From Flavobacterium sp. (GTDB lineage: Bacteria > Bacteroidota > Bacteroidia > Flavobacteriales > Flavobacteriaceae), in the NCBI GenBank assembly GCA_014379405.1, contig JACMLU010000018.1, forward strand, positions 362,916-426,915: a stretch of 64,000 bases of DNA, read 5' to 3'. The notes under the pieces were generated by a model, which did not search any database, was not told where the DNA came from, and saw only the letters and a list, made by a program, of their open reading frames with translations. A program made the position numbers and the translations under genes. Below, piece after piece: positions 8,391-17,310 of this stretch (positions are counted from its first letter, which is position 1; every line of letters begins with the position of its first letter).

Positions 8391-8432
8391 AACACCCGTT
8401 TGCACTATTGTAAACGGGTGTTATTATTTTTT
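8391..8432 (+). terminator. Intrinsic terminator of acpP
   Basis: AACACCCGTTT and AAACGGGTGTT form an 11-bp stem with a 10-nt loop, followed by a T-rich tract. It separates acpP from fabF. Confidence 0.8.
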
Positions 8433-8561
8433 AAATTAAATTCCGGATTGAAATTCAATCAAAAATGATATTTATATTATAACACCCATAGCTCTTTTGT
8501 GATATCAATACAGCAAGAAAGCATGGGTTTTATTTGTTTAAAAATACTAATTAAATAAATT

Positions 8562-9815
8562 ATGGAATTAAGGCGAGTTGTTGTAACAGGTCTAGGTGCT
8601 CTTACCCCTATTGGAAACAATATTCAAGAGTATTGGAACGGGCTTATTAACGGCGTTAGTGGAGCTGCTCCTATTACCTATTATGACCCTTCAAAGTTTA
8701 GAACCCATTTTGCCTGCGAAGTAAAAAACTTCAATGTTGAAGACTTCATTGATAGAAAAGAGGCTCGAAAAATGGATCGTTATGCACAATACGCATTGGT
8801 TGCAGCTGAGGAAGCTGTAAAAGATGCTGGTTTCAATTTTGAAAAATTAGACAAAGACAGAGTCGGTGTAATTTGGGGTTCAGGTATTGGTGGTTTAGAA
8901 ACTTTTCAAAACGAAGTACTAAACTTTGCTGCCGGTGATGGAACTCCAAAATTCAACCCCTTCTTTATACCTAAAATGATTGCCGATATTGCTGGTGGTA
9001 ACATCTCTATTAAATACGGTTTTAGAGGCCCAAATTTCACAACAGTTTCAGCTTGTGCTTCATCTACAAATGCCATTATTGATGCTTTCAATTATATTCG
9101 ATTGGGACATGCAGATGCAATGGTAACTGGAGGTTCAGAAGCAGCAGTAACTATTGCTGGAATGGGAGGATTTAATGCTATGCATGCCCTTTCAACTCGA
9201 AATGACGATCCAAAAACCGCATCAAGACCTATGGACAAAGACCGTGATGGATTTGTTTTAGGTGAAGGTGCCGGGGCTTTAATCCTTGAAGAATATGAAC
9301 ACGCTATATCTCGTGGAGCAACCATTTATTGCGAAATTGGTGGCGGTGGAATGTCGGCAGATGCGTATCATATTACAGCTCCTCATCCAGAAGGATTGGG
9401 CGCAAAAAATGTGATGTTGAACTGCTTGAGAGATGCAGGATTAAAACCTACCGATGTCGACGGAGTGAATATGCATGGAACTTCAACACCGCTTGGTGAC
9501 TTTGCAGAATCTAAAGCAATTGAACATGTTTTTGGAGAACATGCTTATACAATGAATTTGAATTCCACAAAATCAATGACAGGGCACTTACTTGGAGCTG
9601 CTGGTGCAATAGAAACCATATCTTCTATCCTTTCGATAAAATATGGAATTATTCCTCCAACTATCAATCATTTTACCGATGATGAAAACATTAATTCTAA
9701 GCTAAACTTTACTTTTAATGTTGCCCAAAAAAGAGATGTAAATGTCTTGATGAGCAATACTTTTGGTTTTGGAGGACACAATGCTTGTGTATTGGTAAAA
9801 AAACTGGATTACTAA
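8562..9815 (+). CDS. fabF: Beta-ketoacyl-[acyl-carrier-protein] synthase II
   Basis: A 417-residue KAS II condensing enzyme that elongates acyl-ACP with malonyl-ACP. The active-site triad is visible: Cys in TVSACASSTNAI near residue 165, His in GVNMHGTSTPLGD near 305 and His in STKSMTGHLLGAAG near 342. Length is typical of FabF. The ATG at 8562 gives the standard beginning MELRRVVVTGLGALTPIG. It lies 177 bp after acpP, beyond the acpP terminator, and is followed by rnc only 14 bp after its stop, so fabF and rnc are probably co-transcribed. Confidence 0.97.
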   Translation: MELRRVVVTGLGALTPIGNNIQEYWNGLINGVSGAAPITYYDPSKFRTHFACEVKNFNVEDFIDRKEARKMDRYAQYALVAAEEAVKDAGFNFEKLDKDRVGVIWGSGIGGLETFQNEVLNFAAGDGTPKFNPFFIPKMIADIAGGNISIKYGFRGPNFTTVSACASSTNAIIDAFNYIRLGHADAMVTGGSEAAVTIAGMGGFNAMHALSTRNDDPKTASRPMDKDRDGFVLGEGAGALILEEYEHAISRGATIYCEIGGGGMSADAYHITAPHPEGLGAKNVMLNCLRDAGLKPTDVDGVNMHGTSTPLGDFAESKAIEHVFGEHAYTMNLNSTKSMTGHLLGAAGAIETISSILSIKYGIIPPTINHFTDDENINSKLNFTFNVAQKRDVNVLMSNTFGFGGHNACVLVKKLDY

Positions 9816-9829
9816 TTATATAATTGCAA

Positions 9830-10570
9830 ATGCGTATAATTAGAAAAATATTTACGAAATCCCGTTCTCTTGAAGACGGGATTTTTTTTGATGCTATACG
9901 TGAAATCTTGGGTTTTGACCCAAAAAATCTCGAATACTATAAAAAAGCGTTTACGCATCGCTCCTCGAATAAGCAAGACAAACAAGGAAATGCAATTAAT
10001 TATGAACGTCTGGAATTTCTGGGCGATGCGATGTTAAGCTCTGTAATTGCCGCACATTTGTTCAACAAAGCTCCTGCGGGTGACGAAGGTTATCTCACAA
10101 AAATGAGGTCAAAAATCGTTAGTAGAGAACATTTAAACGAATTGGGAAAAGATTTAAATCTTATTCGATTCATCGAAAGCAAGGTTCCAGTACAACATTT
10201 TGGAGAAAATATTCACGGTAACATTTTTGAATCACTGGTTGGCGCAATTTATCTAGACAGAGGCTACGAATACTGCGAAAAATTCATTCAGAAAAGAGTC
10301 GTAATTCCATATGTGGACATTGCCAGATTGGAAGGAAAAGTAATCAGTTATAAAAGCTTGCTTATTGAATGGTGTCAAAAAGAAAAAAAACAATTTCATT
10401 ATGACATATTCGAAGATAACGGAATAGATGGACAACGATTATTTGGTGTAAAATTAAGTATCGATGATAAAGTAATTGCAAAAGCAAGAGCAACCTCTAA
10501 AAAGAAAGCAGAAGAAAAAGCATCTCAACGCGCTTATTTTGCATTTCAAAAAAAAATTGACAATAAATAA
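9830..10570 (+). CDS. rnc: Ribonuclease III
   Basis: A 246-residue double-strand-specific endoribonuclease for rRNA and mRNA processing. The catalytic domain carries the signature NYERLEFLGDAML near residue 60 and GNIFESLVGAIYLDRG near 130; a double-stranded-RNA-binding domain follows from about 175 and ends with KKKAEEKASQRAYFAF. I use the ATG at 9830 rather than the TTG six bases upstream. Codons 10-20 contain a terminator-like hairpin with an eight-T run (9857-9889), which is unusual inside a gene. The fabF-rnc order is common across bacteria. Confidence 0.95.
   Translation: MRIIRKIFTKSRSLEDGIFFDAIREILGFDPKNLEYYKKAFTHRSSNKQDKQGNAINYERLEFLGDAMLSSVIAAHLFNKAPAGDEGYLTKMRSKIVSREHLNELGKDLNLIRFIESKVPVQHFGENIHGNIFESLVGAIYLDRGYEYCEKFIQKRVVIPYVDIARLEGKVISYKSLLIEWCQKEKKQFHYDIFEDNGIDGQRLFGVKLSIDDKVIAKARATSKKKAEEKASQRAYFAFQKKIDNK
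9857..9889 (+). terminator. Terminator-like hairpin inside the 5' end of rnc
   Basis: AAATCCCGT (9857-9865) pairs with ACGGGATTT (9876-9884) around a 10-nt loop and is followed immediately by a run of T. It has the form of an intrinsic terminator or attenuator but lies within rnc codons 10-20. It could end fabF transcripts, limiting rnc, or be an RNase III autoregulation site. Function is inferred. Confidence 0.5.
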
Positions 10571-10591
10571 CTACAATGTCGTGAAAACTAA

Positions 10592-10606
10592 AACGTTTTC
10601 GTTTAC
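10592..10606. promoter_or_regulatory. AACGTTTTCGT operator-like word upstream of the pyk operon
   Basis: AAAACGTTTTCGTTTAC contains the palindrome AAAACGTTTT and the 11-mer AACGTTTTCGT, which also occurs upstream of gdhA and after pgi. The central-CG palindrome resembles LacI-family operators. It lies about 70 bp upstream of the TATATTTG promoter element at 10658. Confidence 0.35.
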
Positions 10607-10657
10607 AATATAACAAAATCATCCAATTTGAGAGGCCAATGCTTCCGATAGAAATAC

Positions 10658-10665
10658 TATATTTG
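10658..10665 (+). promoter_or_regulatory. -7 element for the IPExxxVDY-pyk operon
   Basis: TATATTTG, exact TAnnTTTG match, 19 bases before the ATG at 10685. Confidence 0.5.
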
Positions 10666-10684
10666 CATCTTATTTTTTCACGAA

Positions 10685-11170
10685 ATGGCTATTCATAAAT
10701 TGGATCTTGGCGAGTTTGACGAAATAGATTATCATCTTATTGCTATTCATACATCATTAGAAGATTATCGGCTAGCTTATTTCATCAATCAAAACCTTCC
10801 AATAAATTTGGGTAAAAATGAAAATGAAATTCAAATTAACATAAAAGAAGGAGAGACTAAATTCTCACGATTTTATTTTTACGATGTTGAAAAGGCGATT
10901 TCTTGGAATTTAATTCAAAATAAAAACGAAGTCATTCAACAAAAAAAAAATGGACAAAATCTATTTTCGAATATAAATGTTGAAGTTTCGACAAAGGTCT
11001 ATCTACTTCCAGAATTCAAAAAAGTGGATTATTTTTTAAAAATTGAAAACATTGATGAAGCTATGGATGTGTTAAAAATACAATCCATATTAAACACGAT
11101 TGAAAGCATAACAACGGCATATTCCGTTGAAACAAATAAAATAAAATCAAAAAACAATTTAATTTTTTAA
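10685..11170 (+). CDS. IPExxxVDY-family protein
   Basis: A 161-residue soluble protein of unknown function. The family-defining word appears as LPEFKKVDYFLKIE near residue 108, close to the consensus IPExxxVDY. There is no signal peptide or membrane segment, and the protein is predicted to be mostly beta with an alpha C-terminus. It lies five bases upstream of pyk and shares its promoter; this position next to pyruvate kinase is recurrent in Bacteroidota from memory, suggesting a link to glycolytic control, but nothing in the sequence shows an activity. Confidence 0.8.
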   Translation: MAIHKLDLGEFDEIDYHLIAIHTSLEDYRLAYFINQNLPINLGKNENEIQINIKEGETKFSRFYFYDVEKAISWNLIQNKNEVIQQKKNGQNLFSNINVEVSTKVYLLPEFKKVDYFLKIENIDEAMDVLKIQSILNTIESITTAYSVETNKIKSKNNLIF

Positions 11171-11175
11171 TACAA

Positions 11176-12606
11176 ATGATTACAAAGAAAAAAACAAAAA
11201 TTGTAGCCACCCTTGGACCTGCATGTAGTACTAGAGAAATCATCAAAGATATGATTGACGCAGGTGTAAATGTGTTTAGAATAAATTTTTCGCATGCCGA
11301 CTATGAAGATGTTAAAAATAAAATCAATATAATTAGAGGTCTTAACGAAGAATTTGGATACACGACTGCAATTCTTGGAGACTTACAAGGACCTAAACTT
11401 CGGGTGGGTGTAATGGAAGACGGTGTCATAGTAAACGATGGTGATTTAATCACTTTTACAACTGCCGAAGACATTCTTGGTACTGCCAAAAAAGTTTTTA
11501 TGAAGTACAAAAATTTTCCAAACGATGTAAATCCTGGCGAAAAAATCCTACTTGACGACGGTAAATTGATCTTCGAAATAGTTGAAACTGACAAAAAAAC
11601 AGAAGTTGTAGCGCGAGTACTTCAAGGTGGAGAATTGAAATCTAAAAAAGGAGTTAATCTTCCTAACACTAAAATTTCATTGCCCGCTTTGACCGAAAAA
11701 GACATTGCCGATGCCATTTTTGCTATTAGTCAAAATGTTGATTGGATTGCCCTTTCATTCGTGAAAACTCCAAGAGATTTACAAGACCTTCAGGAATTAA
11801 TCGAAGAACATTCAGAGTATAAAATTCCAATCATTGCCAAAATTGAAATGCCCGAAGCATTAGAAAATATTGATAAGATTATAGCTTATTCAGATGCTTT
11901 GATGGTTGCTCGTGGAGACTTAGGAGTTGAACTTCCTGCACACGAAGTGCCTTTGGTTCAAAAAGACTTAATTCGCAGAGCCAAAACGGCAAGAATTCCT
12001 GTTATTGTAGCCACCCAAATGATGGAAACTATGATTTACAGCTTGACTCCAACAAGAGCAGAGGTAAATGACGTTGCAAATTCTGTTATGGATGGCGCTG
12101 ATGCTGTAATGCTTTCTGGAGAAACAGCTGCAGGGAATTATCCAGTTCAAGTTATTCAACAAATGACGAAAATCCTTGAAGCAGTAGAAGATTCTCCGCT
12201 AATTCAAGTGCCACAAAATACACCTCAGATCAAAACAAATCGTTTTATCACTAAAATTGTTTGTCACCATGCCACACAAATGGCTAACGGAATCAAGGCA
12301 AAAGCAATTTGTACCTTGACCAACAGTGGTTATACTGCTTTCCAAATTTCGGCTTGGAGACCACAATCCCACATTTTGGTTTTTACTTCTAACAAACGAA
12401 TCTTGACCCGTCTTAATTTGTTATGGGGAGTAAAATCATTCTATTATGACAGTTCAGTAAGTACGGATGACACTGTTTCTGATGTTAATGAAATAGCAAG
12501 ACAAAAAGGATATGTAACCAAGGGAGATTTCCTTGTAAACCTTTCTGCAATGCCTTTAACAGACAAAGGAATGGTAAACACTTTGAGAGTTTCAGAAATT
12601 GAATAG
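11176..12606 (+). CDS. pyk: Pyruvate kinase
   Basis: A 476-residue pyruvate kinase converting phosphoenolpyruvate and ADP to pyruvate and ATP. GDLQGPKLRVG near residue 70, IAKIEMPEALENIDKII near 220 (with the catalytic Lys and metal-binding Glu) and MVARGDLGVELP near 245 are all intact. The C-terminal regulatory domain follows from about 350. The start ATG gives MITKKKTKIVATLGPACS, the normal N-terminus. It is the second gene of a two-gene operon and ends in a strong terminator. An AACGTTTTCGT word lies upstream of the operon. Confidence 0.97.
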   Translation: MITKKKTKIVATLGPACSTREIIKDMIDAGVNVFRINFSHADYEDVKNKINIIRGLNEEFGYTTAILGDLQGPKLRVGVMEDGVIVNDGDLITFTTAEDILGTAKKVFMKYKNFPNDVNPGEKILLDDGKLIFEIVETDKKTEVVARVLQGGELKSKKGVNLPNTKISLPALTEKDIADAIFAISQNVDWIALSFVKTPRDLQDLQELIEEHSEYKIPIIAKIEMPEALENIDKIIAYSDALMVARGDLGVELPAHEVPLVQKDLIRRAKTARIPVIVATQMMETMIYSLTPTRAEVNDVANSVMDGADAVMLSGETAAGNYPVQVIQQMTKILEAVEDSPLIQVPQNTPQIKTNRFITKIVCHHATQMANGIKAKAICTLTNSGYTAFQISAWRPQSHILVFTSNKRILTRLNLLWGVKSFYYDSSVSTDDTVSDVNEIARQKGYVTKGDFLVNLSAMPLTDKGMVNTLRVSEIE

Positions 12607-12629
12607 TTAATCTCATACAAATCAATACT

Positions 12630-12664
12630 AAATCCGTGTCGTTACTTATGACACGGATTTTTTT
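12630..12664 (+). terminator. Intrinsic terminator of pyk
   Basis: AAATCCGTGTC pairs perfectly with GACACGGATTT around a 9-nt loop, followed by T residues. Confidence 0.88.
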
Positions 12665-12751
12665 GTTTAGGATTGGAACAAAAAATTTAAGAATAAATAA
12701 ACATTCTTTTCCTGAAAATATTCTACTTTTGAAAAATAAACATTATACACT

Positions 12752-13525
12752 ATGGCTTTCGAATCGAAAAATCCGTTTTTAACCAATAAATCTTTTACAG
12801 CTACATCGGCATCCGCTGACAGCAAAGTGCATCAAGCAACTCTTATTGATTACAACCAAGACATGACTTTGTCTGGGACAATCAACAAAACTTTAATCTT
12901 GTTTCTGCTGCTTACAGCATCGGCCATTGTGGTTTGGTGGATGGCTTTTAATGGAATGAATCCCTTATTGCCGACTATTGGAGGCGCCATTTTGGGATTG
13001 ATTTTAGTTGTAATTGCTGCTTTTAAACCACAATATTCGCCTGTTCTGGCTCCAGGATATGCCTTATTCGAGGGTTTGTTTATTGGAGGAGTATCTGCCA
13101 TTTTTGAAGCAAAATATCCAGGAATCGTGATTCAAGCAGTTGGCGCAACCTTTGTAACATTTGCTGTTTGTCTGGGATTGTATAAATTTAAAATTGTAAA
13201 AGTAACCGAACAATTCAAATCGGTTGTTGTTGCAGCAACACTTGCCATTGCCACATATTATTTAATTTCTTGGTTGTTTTCGATGTTTACTAGCTTTGTG
13301 CCGGTACATTATGGCAATTCGATGATGAGTATTGGTATCAGTGTTTTTGTCATTGTAATTGCGGCTTTAAACTTGTTCTTGGATTTTGACAGAATTGAAA
13401 AAGGAGTACAAGAAAAAATGCCTAAATATATGGAGTGGTTTGGTGCTATGGGCTTAATAATCACTTTGGTTTGGTTGTATATCGAATTTTTGAGATTACT
13501 TTCCAAACTTTCGAGCAAGAATTAA
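12752..13525 (+). CDS. Bax inhibitor-1/YccA-like membrane protein
   Basis: A 257-residue inner-membrane protein with about seven hydrophobic segments, beginning near residue 47. The N-terminal tail (MAFESKNPFLTNKSF) is hydrophilic. The C-terminal stretch with NLFLDFDRIEKGVQEKMPKY before the last helix fits the BI-1 (TMBIM) family, where conserved acidic residues in the pore region gate calcium or proton leak in studied homologues such as YetJ. Role here unknown. It has a well-formed terminator and no obvious operon partner; dinB converges on it. Confidence 0.85.
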   Translation: MAFESKNPFLTNKSFTATSASADSKVHQATLIDYNQDMTLSGTINKTLILFLLLTASAIVVWWMAFNGMNPLLPTIGGAILGLILVVIAAFKPQYSPVLAPGYALFEGLFIGGVSAIFEAKYPGIVIQAVGATFVTFAVCLGLYKFKIVKVTEQFKSVVVAATLAIATYYLISWLFSMFTSFVPVHYGNSMMSIGISVFVIVIAALNLFLDFDRIEKGVQEKMPKYMEWFGAMGLIITLVWLYIEFLRLLSKLSSKN

Positions 13526-13545
13526 ATAAAAATCATAATAATTCT

Positions 13546-13574
13546 AAAACCACGCTTTCGGGCGTGGTTTTTTT
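13546..13574 (+). terminator. Intrinsic terminator between BI-1 gene and dinB
   Basis: AAACCACGC-TTTCGG-GCGTGGTTT with a TTCG-type loop and a T run on the plus strand. It just reaches the dinB stop codon, so it may also help end dinB transcripts coming from the other side. Confidence 0.82.
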
Positions 13575-13575
13575 G

Positions 13576-14658
13576 TTAAAAAGCAAACTTCAATTGCACG
13601 ACAACCGTCTTTTTTTCTTCGGTGTTTAAATTGCTCAAGGAAATTCCCAATAACCGAACAGAATCCTTCATTCGTTCTTGAAACAACAATTCTTTGACGG
13701 TTTCCATAATCAATCCTTTGTCTGAAATAAAATAGGGCAAAGTCTTGCTACGGGTTTGTTGGGTAAAATCGCTATATTTTATTTTTAAGGTAACTGTTTT
13801 TCCGGCAATGCGATGTTTCTTTAGTCTTTTTTCTAATGAATTTGCAATTTTTTCTAATTGTTCTACCATAAAAATTTCGGAAGAAAGATTAACATCAAAA
13901 GTGTGTTCGGCTGCCACCGATTTTGTAATTCGGTCTGATTTCACTTCGCCATTGTGAATGCCCCGTACCACGTTGTAATAGAAATTTCCTGATTTTCCAA
14001 AATGTTTTTCTAGAAATTCCAAAGATTTACTTTTCAATTCCAAGCCTGTAAAAATACCTAATTGGTACATTTTTTCAGTGGTTACTTTTCCAACTCCATA
14101 AAATTTTCGAATGGGCAACACTTCTAAAAAAGAGATAACTTCGTCAGGAGTAACCGTTTTTTGACCGTTGGGTTTGTTAAAGTCACTGGCGATTTTAGCC
14201 ACAAATTTATTGACCGAAATCCCTGCTGAAGCTGTCAAACCAACTTCGTTGAGTATGCGCATTCTTATTTCTTGCGCCAATAAACTCGCACTGGGATTTC
14301 CTTTCTTGTTTATCGTGACATCCAGATAGGCTTCGTCCAATGATAATGGCTCTACCAAATCAGTGTAATCATGAAAAATTTTTTGAATCTTATTTGATAT
14401 TTCTTTGTAGCGATCGAATCGAGGTCGCACAAAAATTAAATCAGGACAATTCTTTTTGGCCAAAACACCGCTGATAGCACTTCGAACTCCAAATTTTCTG
14501 GCTTCATAACTTGCAGCAGCCACCACGCCACGATTTTCGGCACCTCCAACTGCAATGGGTTTTCCTCGCAAAGCAGGATTGTCCATTTGCTCTACCGAAG
14601 CATAAAAAGCATCCATATCGATGTGTATGATTTTTCTATTTGGAATTGTTTCGGACAT
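13576..14658 (-). CDS. dinB: DNA polymerase IV (Y family)
   Basis: A 360-residue translesion polymerase. The catalytic carboxylates are visible in IIHIDMDAFYASVEQ near residue 10 and SLDEAYLDV near 103. GISVNKFVAKIASDFNKPNG near 150 is a conserved palm/thumb motif, and the little-finger domain covers roughly 235-350. The C-terminus VVVQLKFAF is short and I see no clear beta-clamp motif. A TAAATTTG promoter element ends five bases before the ATG, so the mRNA is predicted to be leaderless or nearly so. Confidence 0.95.
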   Translation of the reverse strand: MSETIPNRKIIHIDMDAFYASVEQMDNPALRGKPIAVGGAENRGVVAAASYEARKFGVRSAISGVLAKKNCPDLIFVRPRFDRYKEISNKIQKIFHDYTDLVEPLSLDEAYLDVTINKKGNPSASLLAQEIRMRILNEVGLTASAGISVNKFVAKIASDFNKPNGQKTVTPDEVISFLEVLPIRKFYGVGKVTTEKMYQLGIFTGLELKSKSLEFLEKHFGKSGNFYYNVVRGIHNGEVKSDRITKSVAAEHTFDVNLSSEIFMVEQLEKIANSLEKRLKKHRIAGKTVTLKIKYSDFTQQTRSKTLPYFISDKGLIMETVKELLFQERMKDSVRLLGISLSNLNTEEKKTVVVQLKFAF

Positions 14659-14662
14659 AAAG

Positions 14663-14670
14663 CAAATTTA
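14663..14670 (-). promoter_or_regulatory. -7 element immediately before dinB ATG
   Basis: Minus-strand TAAATTTG followed by CTTT and ATG. Transcription normally begins several bases after this element, which would put +1 at or next to the start codon. Confidence 0.45.
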
Positions 14671-14760
14671 TGCAAATTATTACACCTATATTAGCTTAAA
14701 TATCTTACATTTAACATAATTTATTCTATCAAATTAATTCCTTTGATTAACCAAAAAACT

Positions 14761-16173
14761 ATGAATAAAATAATTTATATCCTACTGCTTTTTCCTATCC
14801 TACTGTGGAGTCAAACCAACAACAATGATACTAGTAATAAAGTTCATAGACATTACTATAAAGATAAAGTGGTATCTGTTGAACTTTGGAGAGGAACTGA
14901 TAAAATTATAGACAGTTTAAAAACCTATTATAACAATGGAAAATTAAATGAGGTCTTTTATTATGATAATAAAGGGCATAAGAACTTCAATTGCTTTCAA
15001 TACAACGACCAAGGAGAAAAATTGGTTACCTGGAATTTTTCACACGGAAAACTGTTAAGCAGAACCGACCACAAATTACCGTTTAACAATAAGGAAACCG
15101 AAGAAACCGCCAAAAAACACCTTCAATTGCTTACTGAATTAAATACAAGAACAAAATTCAACCCTGTAAACATCAATGATTTATACAAAAGAGGAAATCT
15201 AAGAGCTCGTCTTGGAAATAAAACCTTGGCTCTAGATGATTTAAAAAAGGCGGAATGGATAATAAATAAAAAAGCAAAAGACACCACCAAAGTAATTTCA
15301 GAATCTGTAAAGACAAACAGGGAAAAATTCAAAAGCAATCTTTATGATTTGTTTGCCAACATATATGGGGCTCTTGAAATGGAAAATTATGCCTATCAAT
15401 ACTATTGTAAAGCAATGGCCGCAGCTCCAAAAGACAATCGAATTTTATATAATTTTGCCAATTATCTACAACAAAAAAAATCCACTGATTTAGCCCGCTA
15501 TTATTTAGAAAAAATTGTTGCCGAACAACCACAGCACGGTCATGCAAGATGGGCATTAGCCAAACTATATAGCGATATCGGTGAATATGAAAAAGCTATG
15601 GAGAATATTGACCTTGCTTTCAGTAAAGAAAAAACAATCATAGAACGCTCCTCCAATTATGGCGGAAGAGATTTACGAACTACCCGAGGCTTGTTGAACC
15701 ATAAACTAGGTGATTCCGAAAAAGGCATTCAAGATTTGAAAGAAGCCTTAAAAATGGACAAAAACAATTCGTATGCTATGAAAAATATAGGTATTATTTA
15801 CCTTGATCAAAAAAAATACAATGAAGCCTGTTTCTTGTTCCAAAAAGCAAAAGAACTCAATTACACTTTAGTTTTTGATGAAAATGATTTGGAGGCTTTG
15901 TTGCAAAGTGCCTGCAATAATGTAGAACCCGAAATAGTGGTCGAGAAACCTAAACCTTTTATTTTTCCTAACCCTGCCAAAACCGTGATTACGATTAAAA
16001 ACTATGATTTCAAAAATTTTGATTTTGAATTTTTTGATTTTGAATCCAATTCCGTTTTACGAGACAACAGTTCCGATGGTACTATTGATGTATCAAGACT
16101 AAACGTAGGTTTTTACATCCTTAAAATTTACAATTCTGATTCTCCGCAAACCTTTAAAATAATCAAAGAATAA
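14761..16173 (+). CDS. TPR-repeat secreted protein with type IX secretion C-terminal tail
   Basis: A 470-residue exported protein. Residues 1-18 (MNKIIYILLLFPILLWSQ) form a signal peptide; I start at this ATG, since the TTG 18 bases upstream would push the signal inward. Residues 20-110 hold MORN/toxin-antidote-like YYNNGKLNEVFYYDNKG repeats. Tetratricopeptide units span about 130-375, for example AKLYSDIGEYEKAMENIDLAF and AMKNIGIIYLDQKKYNEACF. The last 75 residues (PFIFPNPAKTVITIKNYD to FYILKIYNSD) are a Por-type sorting domain with the usual PNPA motif, so the protein should pass through the T9SS to the cell surface. Specific role unknown. Confidence 0.82.
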   Translation: MNKIIYILLLFPILLWSQTNNNDTSNKVHRHYYKDKVVSVELWRGTDKIIDSLKTYYNNGKLNEVFYYDNKGHKNFNCFQYNDQGEKLVTWNFSHGKLLSRTDHKLPFNNKETEETAKKHLQLLTELNTRTKFNPVNINDLYKRGNLRARLGNKTLALDDLKKAEWIINKKAKDTTKVISESVKTNREKFKSNLYDLFANIYGALEMENYAYQYYCKAMAAAPKDNRILYNFANYLQQKKSTDLARYYLEKIVAEQPQHGHARWALAKLYSDIGEYEKAMENIDLAFSKEKTIIERSSNYGGRDLRTTRGLLNHKLGDSEKGIQDLKEALKMDKNNSYAMKNIGIIYLDQKKYNEACFLFQKAKELNYTLVFDENDLEALLQSACNNVEPEIVVEKPKPFIFPNPAKTVITIKNYDFKNFDFEFFDFESNSVLRDNSSDGTIDVSRLNVGFYILKIYNSDSPQTFKIIKE

Positions 16174-16200
16174 CAACTGTTTGAAAATTTCACCATAATT

Positions 16201-16668
16201 ATGTTAGAAATAGAAAGAAAATTTCTCGTAACCTCTGAAGCATTCAAAAAAGAAGCTTTCGCCCAAAATCGAATTGCACAGGGCTATTTGAGCTCCGTTC
16301 CAGAACGAACAGTTAGAGTTCGCATTAAAGGCGATCGAGGATTCCTGACCATAAAAGGCGCCTCTAACGAATCGGGCTTGTCACGTTTTGAATGGGAAAA
16401 AGAAATTCCTGTTGATGAAGCGTCAGCATTATTGAAATTGTGTGAAAAAGGCGTTATCAACAAAACCCGTTTTGAAGTAAAAATGGGGAATCACGTCTTT
16501 GAAATTGACGAATTTAATGGCGAAAATGAAGGCTTGATTATGGCTGAAATCGAACTGAAATCGGAAACCGAAACTTTCGAAAATCCATCTTGGTTAGGTG
16601 AAGAAGTAACCAATGACAATCGATATTATAATTCTTATTTAAGCAAGAATCCTTTCAAGAATTGGTAA
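16201..16668 (+). CDS. CYTH-domain protein (triphosphatase-like)
   Basis: A 155-residue CYTH-domain enzyme. The defining N-terminal EIERKFLV (ExExK) starts at residue 3. Conserved Arg/Lys pairs of the triphosphate tunnel are visible in RTVRVRIKGDRGFLTIKG near 38, with Glu-rich strands FEIDEFNGENEGLIMAEIEL near 100. Small bacterial members usually act as inorganic or organic triphosphatases, or more rarely as class IV adenylate cyclases; the substrate cannot be assigned. It follows the TPR gene by 27 bp and may share its transcript. Confidence 0.88.
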   Translation: MLEIERKFLVTSEAFKKEAFAQNRIAQGYLSSVPERTVRVRIKGDRGFLTIKGASNESGLSRFEWEKEIPVDEASALLKLCEKGVINKTRFEVKMGNHVFEIDEFNGENEGLIMAEIELKSETETFENPSWLGEEVTNDNRYYNSYLSKNPFKNW

Positions 16669-16672
16669 ATTA

Positions 16673-17155
16673 TTATTGAAGAACCTCGATGGTTACCATT
16701 ATGGCACCATTTGATTTATGGTTGGCAATATCCATAAAAGCACGTTTAGAGAGGTCAATTTCTCGTGACTTTACAAATGGCCCTCTATCTGTAATTTCTA
16801 CAATTACGGATTTCCCATTGGCTTCATTGGTAATTTTCACTTTGGTTCCAAAGGGCAGTTTTTTATGAGCCGCCGTATTTTTGTTTTTGTCGTATTTTTT
16901 TCCGCTTGCAGTTTTTCGTCCGTGAAATTTGTCGGCATAATAGGAAGCGTGGGCATCTTTTTTGTAAAATTTGAATTTTCCGGTTTCAAGTAGTAAAGAA
17001 TCCGAAATAAGTTCTTGTTGTTCTAGGAGGGTTTTGTTTTTTTTGACCGTGTCTTTTTGTACGGCTGTTTTTTGTTTTTCTGAAATAAAGGTTTGGCTGC
17101 TTGCTAGAGCAACAAAGGCTATCGAAAGAAAAATTAATATTGCTTTTTTACTCAT
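16673..17155 (-). CDS. rlpA: RlpA-like double-psi beta-barrel protein
   Basis: A 160-residue exported protein with a signal peptide (residues 1-21, MSKKAILIFLSIAFVALASS). The C-terminal 90 residues form the RlpA/DPBB domain: ASYYADKFHGRKTASGKKYD near 70, FGTKVKITNEANGKSVIVEI near 100 and TDRGPFVKSREIDLSKRAF near 123, with the catalytic-type Asp in DRGP. Studied RlpA proteins cut naked glycan strands at septa. No SPOR domain is present, so it is a short form. There is no lipobox cysteine, so it is probably periplasmic and soluble. Confidence 0.88.
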   Translation of the reverse strand: MSKKAILIFLSIAFVALASSQTFISEKQKTAVQKDTVKKNKTLLEQQELISDSLLLETGKFKFYKKDAHASYYADKFHGRKTASGKKYDKNKNTAAHKKLPFGTKVKITNEANGKSVIVEITDRGPFVKSREIDLSKRAFMDIANHKSNGAIMVTIEVLQ

Positions 17156-17273
17156 AATTTTAAAATTGCTTTTTTAGTATTTCTTCGCCAGCTCGATAAC
17201 GCTCGTGTTGTGAATCTTCGATTTCATTTTTAACTTTTAGATGAATTCCAGACTTGCAAAAACCATACCTAGG

Positions 17274-17303
17274 TAAAAAAAGTCCTTTTCAGGACTTTTT
17301 TTT
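17274..17303 (-). terminator. Bidirectional terminator after the 17311 membrane gene
   Basis: AAAAAAAGTCC-TTTTCA-GGACTTTTTTTT is symmetrical, with T runs on both strands. On the minus strand it follows the stop at 17311 by a few bases. Confidence 0.8.
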
Positions 17304-17310
17304 ATATTTT

